21,469 bases of DNA, from NCBI GenBank assembly GCA_000697335.1, contig JNEM01011890.1, positions 1 through 21,469 on the forward strand, given 5' to 3'. The translations under genes were made by a program, and so were the position numbers. This stretch comes from Conidiobolus incongruus B7586. Lineage: Eukaryota > Entomophthoromycota > Entomophthoromycetes > Entomophthorales > Conidiobolaceae. Of this stretch, positions 1 to 9,564 are shown in pieces. Every line of letters starts with the position of its first letter. Position 1 is the first letter of the stretch. The notes beneath the pieces are model-generated. The model was not told the DNA's origin. It saw only the letters and a program-made list of their open reading frames with translations, and made no database searches.

Positions 1-1130
1 TTAATATAAATTTAATAGTTTCTTTTATTATTAATAACTTTTTGCTATATTTTTAACAAAGATCTAACACTTAAAAAATAGTTCTTTTTATTAAAGACTA
101 AAATTTGATATTTTACAAACTAATTAAATTTTCTTGTAGAAATTTTCTTTCTTATAAGCTGGTTTTTTAATTATCTAAAGCAATTATAATTACATAGGTT
201 ATAATTTAAAGAGTATACTAGATATAATAGTTTTTTCTAGTTATTTTTAATTAAAAAGTTTTTTATAGTTTTAAATTTATATATTTTATAATTATCATAT
301 AAAATAATAGGTTTTTTTAAATTATATTAAGAAAACTAATTTAAAATAATTTTATTTAAAAAATATAAAGTTTACTATTAATTAATTTTCCTTTAAAAAC
401 TAAATAAAAATAGTATATATTATTATAATCTACTATAATAATTAATATTTACTTATTAATAAAATATTTATTTAAAAAAATTTGTAAAAAAATTAATTTA
501 ACTTAATTTAACATTTTAATTTGTGTTTTAATAAAAGATTATATATAAAGATTTAAGATTCATTAATTATAATTATTTGTTATAAAAATTTAAGCTTCTA
601 ATAATATTTTAATATATTTTATTTAATAATAACTACTTTAGTTTTTTTTTAAGTTTTAATTAAATTATAAGGTATTTAATTTATATTTTTATTTATTAAT
701 TTAAGTTTAAACTTTAATATATATAAAATACTTATAAAATTAATATTAAAGTATTTAAATAATTCTTTAATTAAAATAAAAATATATTTTTTCACTTTAT
801 TAATAATTAAAAAAGTAATAGTTGAAATTAATCTTTTAAATTTTAATAAGTTTTAAATAATTTCTCTTTTAACTTTAAAGTAATTTACTTAGTAATAAAT
901 TGTTAATTTAGATAATACTTTATTATTAAAAGCTACTTGTAAATTTTAAATAATTTTAAAAAGTTTATAGTTAAGTTTTACTAATACTAAAATAAAAACT
1001 TTTGATGATTACTATTTAATTTAAATATAATTAAATTAAACAGCTAATTTTAAAAAGTTAATTTTTTAATCAAAAAAATTATCATATATATATTAAAAAT
1101 ATATAATATCCTATTAACTTTGTATATATT
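1..1130. other. Extreme AT block depleted in CpG, CpA and TpG
   Basis: No gene is visible. No CpG occurs here, and none appears until position 1736. By hand count, 241-480 has no TpG and one CpA, and 601-780 has neither. The remaining C is followed almost only by T and the remaining G is preceded almost only by A. That is what strand-symmetric C-to-T change at CpA (and CpG) leaves, as in repeat-induced point mutation. The boundary with normal AT-rich spacer lies roughly at 1080-1140, where TpG and CpA reappear. It may be an old repeat beyond recognition; no element family can be named. Confidence 0.55.
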
Positions 1131-1674
1131 TATTTATTTCAAACTAATAATATGTTTGAAAAATCAAAAATTAAATAATTTCCCATTACTTTAAATTCAA
1201 GGTAATATTTAATTTAATAAAGCTGATAATATAAATTTTAAAAATATTCTAACTGATGTAGTGTGTATATACATTAATTACAACCATAATAATTAGTTTA
1301 GCTTTTATAATTGAATAAGCAAAACAATTTTTGAGCTCAACCAGAATCATTTGTTAAGGAACAGAATTCTTACAAAATAGGTATTATAAATGTAGTTGGT
1401 AAGAATGTTGATGATTAATGATAATTATAACTGAAATAGTATATATATATATGATTTCATCTCACTTGATTAATAAATGTTGATATTTAAAATATGTACA
1501 AAAGCTTAGAAATTTTATCATAAAGAATATTGAATTATTATTAGAAAAATATATTACCAATTTTCTCTTTTAACCAATCTTAATACAATTTGAATCATTA
1601 TCAAATTTAACTTATATTGAAAAATAAAAAAATTTTTATTATCAGAATTGATATTTAAATTAATTACTGGTTTA

Positions 1675-1777
1675 CTCCTGGAGCTGGAATAGTTTGAACT
1701 AATAGGAGAATTATATGAGAAATAGAATTTTCTCTCGCTATTCCAATATAATTCACTTTATTCATAAATTAGTGAAT
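1675..1777. repeat. Cluster of short complementary arms (possible structured RNA or decayed repeat)
   Basis: GGAATAG (1686-1692) pairs with CTATTCC (1738-1744), enclosing a GAGAAA/TTTCTC hairpin (1717-1722 with 1729-1734). A perfect 7-bp hairpin, ATTCACT/AGTGAAT (1751-1757 with 1771-1777), follows directly. An alternative pairing of CTCCT (1675-1679) with AGGAG (1704-1708) crosses the first stem. The density of stems and the local rise in G+C stand out from the spacer, but no known RNA family is recognised. Confidence 0.3.
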
Positions 1778-2345
1778 AATTTCTAATTGCATTGAGTTTA
1801 TATGTAATACAAAATATTATTTAATATATTTTCAAAAGTATCTGAAAATTATTCAACTTTAGAGTTAAAGCGATTTTAATTCTCAATTAAGTTTCAATTT
1901 TGTCGAATTTTAACTGGATGAGTTTCGGGGGTAAATCTGTACTAACTAGATTATTACAAGTTAAATATTAAAATAAAGTAATTATTATAAAGATTATTAA
2001 CTAACTTGATTTTCTTAATTTGTTTAAATTTTCAATTTTTTTAAATATATTTGTAAATTTATAATTTTAGATAAGTTAATTAGTATTATATTTACAAGTT
2101 TAAAAATATGGTCATATTTGATTTTGTTTTAACTTAAGCATATGATCAAATTATTTAATAATTATGAAACTTCCCAATATTAAAAAATAATCTTAATCAT
2201 ATAATTAGTTAAAAAATATTCAATTTTCTGATAATATATATTTTAGTATATTTTTAATTTGATTTTACAAATTTATTAAAATGTAATGAAGAACTGAGAA
2301 ATTAAAAAAATTTTCATTATAATTGTTAAATTGTTAAATAATACA

Positions 2346-2410
2346 ATATTGTAACTATCTAAAATAGATTGTTAAAAAATAAATATTGGAGTGTGTAATT
2401 GTTACAATAT
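2346..2410. repeat. 10-bp perfect inverted repeat with inner hairpin
   Basis: ATATTGTAAC (2346-2355) and GTTACAATAT (2401-2410) are exact reverse complements separated by 45 bases. The left arm lies within the self-complementary 10-mer ACAATATTGT (2343-2352). An inner ATCTA/TAGAT hairpin sits at 2357-2369. Arms this AT-rich can arise by chance. Confidence 0.35.
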
Positions 2411-2630
2411 AACTTAATAAAAATTAATGTGAATGATCAAAATATAAAAGATTGATATATTTTTTTTCACTAATAAACATTTACAATGTGTCATCATCTT
2501 CAATTTTCAAATACAAATTTATATCTCAATTTCAAACTTATAATATTGCAGTGTGATAATGAGATAAAAATACAAAGAGTGACATTATATAACTTGTGAC
2601 TAAGATTAATTAATAATATAATAACAAGAA

Positions 2631-2650
2631 CAATAGTATTTGTACTATTG
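2631..2650. repeat. Perfect 8-bp hairpin with 4-base loop
   Basis: CAATAGTA (2631-2638), loop TTTG, then TACTATTG (2643-2650). The stem is perfect. It lies about 60 bases before the larger nested inverted repeat at 2712. Function unknown. Confidence 0.4.
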
Positions 2651-2711
2651 ACAATTTATTTAATCTTTTTGCCAAGTATATTAAATGGATATATAATTTA
2701 AAAAAGTTGTC

Positions 2712-2806
2712 TAATATAATTGGATTAAAATTCTGCCCTCATCATTTTAACTAATATCAATATGATGAACCTTGGCATTACAAGATATAATCCAATTGAT
2801 ATATTA
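2712..2806. repeat. Nested imperfect inverted repeat, ~95 bp
   Basis: Four stem segments occur in nested order: TAATATA (2712-2718) with TATATTA (2800-2806); ATTGGATTA (2719-2727) with TAATCCAAT (2788-2796); TGCC (2734-2737) with GGCA (2774-2777); and TCATCAT (2739-2745) with ATGATGA (2762-2768). The terminal loop is 16 bases. Co-linear nesting of four arms is more than is expected from AT-richness alone. It could be a small non-autonomous DNA transposon (MITE) remnant, a hairpin RNA or a chance structure. Confidence 0.4.
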
Positions 2807-3048
2807 TCCGTTAGCTCTGAATAAAGTAATAATTTGAGTAATTTTAAACAATATTTAATAAATGTTAAATATAATTTGAATAATGAATTGATAATGCTAA
2901 AATATTAAATTTGATTAAAAATATTTTATTTTTTCTTTAATATTGAACATTATTATATACATATTTTGTTGTAACTAATTAATCAAAAGTCTAGAAGGAG
3001 AGTCGGAATGGATGGGAATTTTATGGCGGAATTGTTGAGTGGGTTAGG

Positions 3049-5388
3049 TTAAAGTCCGTCAATGACACGTGAGCATTGATTGCAGATGGTGAGGTATTTG
3101 ACCATTCTAGGCGAGTCAGATCCCCCGATTGAATCAGAAGCAAGGGGCGAATTGATTGAGGGATTGGATGTACCAACAGAGTTGCTCCTGTGTCTGGTCA
3201 ACTTGGATCGACTAACTGTCTTTGCTGCAAATTGAATCAAATGCTCATTGGTATTACATTGAGGACAGCTGAGTGTTTCGAGTGAGGGATATGCAGCAGT
3301 AGGAGTCGAGGCATCAGGTGTATCTTGATTGACTACAATCTTAGGATTAGGACTTTCTTGTGTTCCGGAATGTATTGATGACCTGCGAGAGCTGCTTTCA
3401 GACTGGATATTTTTAAGGTTGTTGATAGAGCGATTGACATCCTTTGATCTGAAGAGAGACCTAGTAATCGAACTATTATCATCATCCGCACCTGTATGGC
3501 GGCTACTTGATTTTGATGAAGATGCAATCTTAGATTGTTTAATCAGATGAGCAATATCTCTTCTAAAAACTTTGAGGTTGCCTGCATAGTCACAGGATAT
3601 TAAAATATGTCCATTTCGAATGGGATCTTTGACAGTGACATCATGAATTGGATCTTGTGAAACTGAATTGAGGATAATATCACCATGTTTCATGAGAATC
3701 TGTTTGGTGGTTGTAGGAGCTAAAATAGCAGCTGTGACAATGGCAGTATGCGCATCTAAAGTTTCATAGGATGATTCTTCATCTTTCTTTTTGAAAGACA
3801 TAAATGCTTTCTTGGCTGTTGAGGGGAAAGGATCTGAGTTATTATCTGTATTCCAAATAAAAATTTGTTTACTCTCTGATCCACTGATGATAAAGCGTCC
3901 ATCATCTGAGAATGTAGCTTTGATTTGAGAGCTCGTGTTATCCAAACCTTTGTACTTTCTTTCAAGTGCCTTGTCTCTTAGATTATATAGACGGATTCTA
4001 GAATCGTTAGAAGCAATTAATAATTTGCCTTCACCTGAACCTGATCCAGGCAATGCCTCAATACTTGTAATTTTCCTGCCTGAGTTTTTTGATTTTCCCA
4101 CATGAATTTGTGTATGATATTTGAGACCCTCAGTTTCGTAAAATACACAAAGTCCTTGATAAGAGCCAGCAACTGCTAGTTTTCCATCTCTGGTGAAAGA
4201 AACAGCAGTGACGAGGTTAGATTCAGGTAATTCTGCCCAGTTGATTACCTTCTTTTCAGGGATATTCCAAAGGCGAATCTTGGAGTCCAAAGATCCTGAT
4301 AAATAATAGCGATCATTCTTAGGATGGAAAGCAACTGATGTGACAAAATCAACATGTTGGAAGCAGCAAAGACACTCCTGTCTGGAAATATGCCATAATC
4401 TTACTGTCTTATCCATAGAAGATGTAAGCAAAAAGCCACTTTTAGACCAGGATAGATCTAAAATATCGGCAGTATGACCATAGTATGTTCGAATTGGTTC
4501 ATTGGTAAAGATGGACCACTTTTCGTAGAATTCTTCGTCTTCAGAAATTTCCGAGTTTTTAGATTTTTCACTAGAGTTGTCAGTTTGATTATGCAGGCAT
4601 TTAAGACCCCATACACGGACAACAGCATCTTGACCACCAACCGCCAAATATTCACCATCCCTGCTGAATTTCATTGTCCAAAGAGCGCCTGACTTTTGAC
4701 TAGAATTGAGAGACGAAGGATTCTTCGCTTGGTTAGGTGAAGCTAGTAGAGTTTGGCATAAAAACATACGGTCAAAATCCTTTGTTACCTTGGATTTTGT
4801 TCTATGACGGATATAATCGTACTGAGCAGTTGTCAGTTTAGGAGCTCGAGATCCGTTGCTGTCAGTTTGATTAGGAGGAAGATTAGCTTCTTGTATTTGA
4901 GGATTGTTCATAGTTTTAGGTGATTCTATAGTGCCAGTAGATACTTGACGGGTAAATGGAGTGGCTAAAGTGGTTAAGTCAATAAAGAGAGCTAAAAATA
5001 AATAGAAGAATATCTTAATATACCATTTTGAGGATTAGTATTATTGGTCGATGGATTCAAACTCTCAGATGGAGCATAACTCTGTGGTTCTTGGGATAAT
5101 TCAGCTGGTTCACTCTGTTCACTTGTCTGATTTTCTTCTGTCTTAGAGTGGCCACCCCAAACAGAACCCAAAAGATGTCTAGCCGAATTTAGAGGACTAA
5201 ATATAAAATAAGTATCAATTCATCGAGTTTATTAAAGATAAAAGGCAAACAATAAAAAAGTTTTACTAATTAAAAATAAAACAGAGGCAAACATACCTTG
5301 AAAATGTTTTAGATAAAGCATGAAAGCTTGTTTCATCGCCTTCAGTTTGATTGATATTCGCTCCTTTAGCACTTGTGTTTGCTGGCAT
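3049..5388 (-). CDS. WDR44/Dgr2-family WD-repeat protein (three exons, 726 aa)
   Basis: Exons read 5388-5297, 5196-5024 and 4964-3049 (92+173+1916 bp, exactly 727 codons with TAA). Introns are 100 and 59 bp, with donors GTATGT and GTATAT and acceptors ...TTTAG and ...CTTTAG. Intron 2 has a branch-like CTTAAC. A start at the Met codon 4911-4909 would lose 106 residues. The protein has a polar N-terminus (1-145), then WD repeats from about residue 180 to 556 with strong WDR44 hallmarks: TMKFSRDGEYLAVGGQD, GHTADILDLSWSKSGFLL, SSMDKTVRLWHISRQECL, LKYHTQIHV and SNDSRIRLYNLRD. A Ser-rich tail (about 565-640) precedes CPQC (655-658) and CNQC (716-719), a possible zinc-binding pair. Human WDR44 binds Rab11 and acts in endosome recycling; yeast Dgr2 affects 2-deoxyglucose resistance. 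A trafficking scaffold role is inferred from family. Family assignment is firm, exact function is not. Confidence 0.93.
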
Positions 5389-7179
5389 TATATTATTATT
5401 GAATAGGATTGAAAAGTGTAAAAATACAATGACAGAGTATTGAATAAATAATTATGTTGTTTGTTAGTTGTTGAGTAGTCGTTTGGGTAATTTTGAATAT
5501 GATAATGTATTTTACTAATTAACCGGATTATTCACACCTCAAATACTAATATAATACTTTAAGTTTGTGTGAGGATTGAGAATAGTACAAGAATATATTA
5601 AGCAAATTTTAGAATAATAGAAGTGAGTGTTGAATATAAGTGTTATAATATTAAATAATATAATTGAATAGTAGAAATCCCGTGTATTTGTTTTTGGAAA
5701 GGATTTAAACTATCAAATTCAATTTTATTAAATTGAGAGGCAAATCTCCTTTTATACTCAAATTATCTCTAATTAATGTTCATTAATACGAAATTAATGT
5801 GAAAAAAAGTTTTAATTTCCTCTCATTCTTATTTATCATACTGCTAATGATTGCAATATCTGAATTAGGAAATTTATCGCACCAGCAGAATCTATTTTAA
5901 TTAATTTTGTAAATTAAAGTAGCATAAATCGAATCAAATAACCGAAGATAATAAATGAAAAATAGCTTAAACTATTATATATAGAAATTAACTTTATGTA
6001 TTGATATTTCATTATTCAATATTATTACATTGATAATTTTAAATAAAAATAGTAAATTTTATCAAACCTTATTACCAAAAATAGGCTAGCAATGAATTCA
6101 TAATGTAAACCAATTATGTGACTTTTGGAATTAAGATTTCACCATCTAGTTGGATTCAATGGATTAATCCATTCAACATTTAGAAACGCAGAACTAATTT
6201 CTCGCCGAAAATTTAATATTTTTTCAAACTATTTGATACTATTCAAGTCAATGATAAATTTAGCTTATGTTTATACTTTTTTATTGGCTAATATACTCCA
6301 ATTAAATATATCATATTTTAGAACTTTACCACAATTTTTTGTTATCAAATTTCTAAACTATTTAATTAAATTAAAATTATTTGAAATATCCTAATACAGA
6401 TAATATTAGAATTGGTCATGTTTTTAATATTTTTCAATTATCACTATTTTAGATATTATAGATTATCATTATTTGATAAATTTTCATTATCAATAATTCA
6501 AATGATGGATAATCAACTTGAGATTGGAAATTTAATGATGGATATGTGAATCAGTTACTAAAAATATCCTCATGTTATTTGGTTTTGACTCGAATTAACA
6601 ATTCACTAGTACTTGAATGGTAGCTTCGTTGAACTTATATATATTAAAATTTATCATATGCCAACTATCAAAATATCACAACATAACTTGTCTATTAACA
6701 AAATGCACTTTAATATAATTCAAAAGGTATAGATAAGATAAAATATAATATTTCAAATTGAAAAATAGTTGGATTAAATTTGAATTTTAATTAGTTAAAT
6801 TGATTCGAATATATTAACATATTTATATTTTATATTATAATAATTATACATCTATAATATGTGAAAATCATATAATGACGATGATAATGAGTAAAAAGTT
6901 TGATTTTATGAGAAATTGACTGCTTGGCGCAGTATATAGAATAGTAATTAGAATAAATTACAAGTCAAATGAACAATCTTGTAATCAAATGGCTCAAATA
7001 TTTCCCAATTAACTCCTGTATTCAATATTTCTCCCTAATTTCTACAAACTAGAAATATCAATTCACAGGAAAATCTATTTAACCAGGTCCCATTGATTTT
7101 ATTATCATTTAAGGTTAAAATCAAAATATTTTGAATTAGAATATTATATTATTGGAATCCCAATGAAATACAGGTCAAC

Positions 7180-7206
7180 TATATATATATATATATATAT
7201 ATATAT
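7180..7206. repeat. (TA)n microsatellite, 27 bp
   Basis: Uninterrupted alternating T/A from 7180 to 7206, the longest simple dinucleotide run in the window. Shorter TA runs lie near 1440, 13656 and 21176. Confidence 0.95.
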
Positions 7207-9419
7207 TCGTTATATCTCATTTTAAAGCAATATAAATTATATAAAAACAACCATCTGATTAGTTATTGCCAAGGGACAATAAGATGATATTTCCAATATA
7301 TCACCTGGTTTGAATTCATCATCAATAGACTTAACAAATTTTAAGCCCTTAAATCATTTCTTGGTATTATAAAAACAAGTATACACTCATATCAAGTCAT
7401 ATTAAAAGGTGGTATTTTATTATTGAAAAATATTTTCCTTTAGTTTTTTAAATTAATATAATTATTAAAATATTTTATAATATTATCTAATCAAGGGATA
7501 TTAATACAATTGCTTGGTTTATGAATTTCAGGTTTACAGTTTTATAATATGATTGTTGATGATTGTAAAATGCTATGGTGTGTTCAATTTTGAGGAACTT
7601 TAAAGGATTGAATGAAATATAAAACAGGTAAATTATATGATATAATAATGTTGGTAAATATTATAATAACGCTAACATAACAATCTTTCATTGTAGCTAG
7701 TTGAAGTTATTATTGTAAATCACTTGTATCAAAATGATTGTATATAGGTAGTATTAGATTAAAATGATATCGATTATTTTATAATAACCATAATTAATGC
7801 TTGTTCATAAGTTGATAGGAACAATTATTGAATGCAGTTTCTTTATTCATTTTACTTAGCATTATTTATTTATGATAAATCCTAAAAATTATTATTTACT
7901 AAGCATTTATTCACCTTTAAATTGATGTAAAATAATATCACAATTTAAGATAATTCTATCAAACCTAAGCAAAATTTGCAACATTCTTATGCATCTTTAA
8001 ATTTTTTTCAGTGTTAGATTTGTACAACAGAATTTTCATGTTTTCAATTTATTTGAGACTATTCTTTGTACATGACATCATAATTTACTCATTTTATTCC
8101 CCAATTTATTTAATTGGGATAACACTTTGACAGATTAATTATATACGGCTTTGTATTGAATGCAATTATATTAAAACATGATTTTATAGCTACATTAGTG
8201 CCTAATAATAGAAATAAATTACGTTATATCTTATTTCTACATTAATGAATTCTCATATAGATTGTTTTATATATTTTAACTAATACATAATTCATACTGT
8301 CACAATATAATAAAAACTAACAAAATATTACATTTCTTAAATTTCTATTTTATTCTACAGATATTGGGATTTTTCAAATTTATATCTTTTTTATAATATA
8401 AATTTGATTGAATATTATAGATGATATTTGGGACTATGCTTTTATATTACAATCTCATTGAAAGTTCAAATTTAAATATTTTGATTATTAGAGATATTTT
8501 ATTATTTTATAAGTTATTAAATTAATAGTTTATGCTATATAAAAATGACTAGACTTGAAATTTTAATCAAAAAGAATACCAATTCATTGAATATTAAAAA
8601 TAAATACAAAGTTTTCATTTTATATTCATATTGGGTATTATATTGATTATGATTAAATTATATATTAATTATTTAGCGAAAATTAAATTAAACTGACTTT
8701 AAGTAAATATGTTAGTAGTATAATTCATGAATTAATATTCAAAATAAATTAATATAAATTTTTTAATCTTTGATATATCAAGTTGATTTAAGATCTTTTG
8801 TATAACTATAATTTCAAAAACATGAAATATTGATACGATGCTCCCTTGTATTGTTTGTATCTGAAGAATTGTATTAATATCCAAATTATTATAGATTCGA
8901 ATAATTCATATAAAAAAGTGTATAATATTGGATTATTCATATACTTGTCATTTTGATATTTAAAAAATGATATTACTATTTAGACTGCTTTTTACTTAAT
9001 TATAAAATATTTACCTTCAAGTCGGTATTAATTAAAACATGAAAATATTAAACTATATATAAATATGAATTATTTTACTTAGCAGGCATATTTACTGAAT
9101 ATTACTAATGATATCAAATATTATACAATATCCAATGATTTTACAATGGTATTTTAATGAGCAAAATTTTTGGATTTATAACACATTCTATCAATTGTAC
9201 ATACATAAAATAATTAAAAAATTTTGAAATTAAGGAAACAATTCAATAATACAATCATTTTGAAGTTATTATAGTTGAAATATGGTATTTATAAATGATT
9301 CGTTAGTAAATCGGTGAATTTGGTCTCAATTATCTTGAATACAAAATAAAATATAATACTTATTTTAACAACTGATTCTAGAATAAATTGATCATCTGAT
9401 CCCATAATTTCTTCCTAAG

Positions 9420-9431
9420 AATTGATCAATT
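9420..9431. promoter_or_regulatory. 12-bp palindrome upstream of the importin gene
   Basis: AATTGATCAATT is perfectly self-complementary and lies 133 bases before the start codon at 9565. A partial second copy (AATTGATCA) occurs about 30 bases further upstream. It may be a binding site for a dimeric factor, but AT-rich palindromes also occur by chance. Confidence 0.2.
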
Positions 9432-9564
9432 TAAATTCCCCAATCTCACATATCCTATTTTTTCGATCCATGAATTCACCAATTTATTAATTAATTAACC
9501 AAATAATATAATTTATTTAATTTAACATATACAGCATAATATATTTACTTCACAGATAATAATA

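Larger units (their letters stand above)
1131..3048. other. Gene-free AT-rich spacer with inverted repeats; 3' flank of the WD-repeat gene
   Basis: No convincing reading frame or RNA gene is seen. The stretch contains a short TA microsatellite (about 1439-1452) and a cluster of inverted repeats listed separately (1675-1777, 2346-2410, 2631-2650, 2712-2806). The last ~60 bases, 2990-3048, are G-rich on the plus strand and form the probable 3' untranslated region of the minus-strand WD-repeat gene. Confidence 0.6.
5389..9564. other. 4.2 kb gene-free spacer between divergent WD-repeat and importin genes
   Basis: Both flanking genes point outward, so this holds their promoters at its ends. I see no supported gene, tRNA or transposon inside. 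CpG is present at ordinary low frequency (about ten between 6000 and 7735 by hand count), unlike the left-edge block. Items noted are a small 7-bp hairpin at 5719-5736, a (TA)n tract at 7180-7206 and a 12-bp palindrome at 9420-9431. Several short runs resemble open frames only because stops happen to be sparse. Confidence 0.6.

Noticed and set aside
1403-1436. snoRNA-like TTGATGATT followed by CTGA
   Set aside because: Box C lacks the purine, the spacing to the CTGA is far too short, and there are no terminal stem or internal boxes.
2480-2510. Box-C-like ATGATGA on the minus strand
   Set aside because: No matching box D at a suitable distance and no closing stem.
3041-3052. Telomere-like GGGTTAGGTTAA
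   Set aside because: Barely two units, inside the 3' flank of a conserved gene and with no flanking repeats. Chance is sufficient.
4484-4560. FFAT-like acidic stretch (EDEEFYEKW) in the WDR44-type protein
   Set aside because: Human WDR44 binds VAP proteins through such a motif, but here the fourth and fifth positions do not fit, and the site lies in a loop within the WD region.
3329-4692. Open frames on the plus strand opposite the WD-repeat gene, and other-frame ORFs on its own strand
   Set aside because: They overlap a clearly conserved coding exon in other frames and have no family resemblance.
6125-6394. 89-codon open frame in the large spacer
   Set aside because: It begins with TTG rather than ATG, has low-complexity hydrophobic content typical of AT-rich noncoding DNA, no recognised domain and no splice-linked neighbour.
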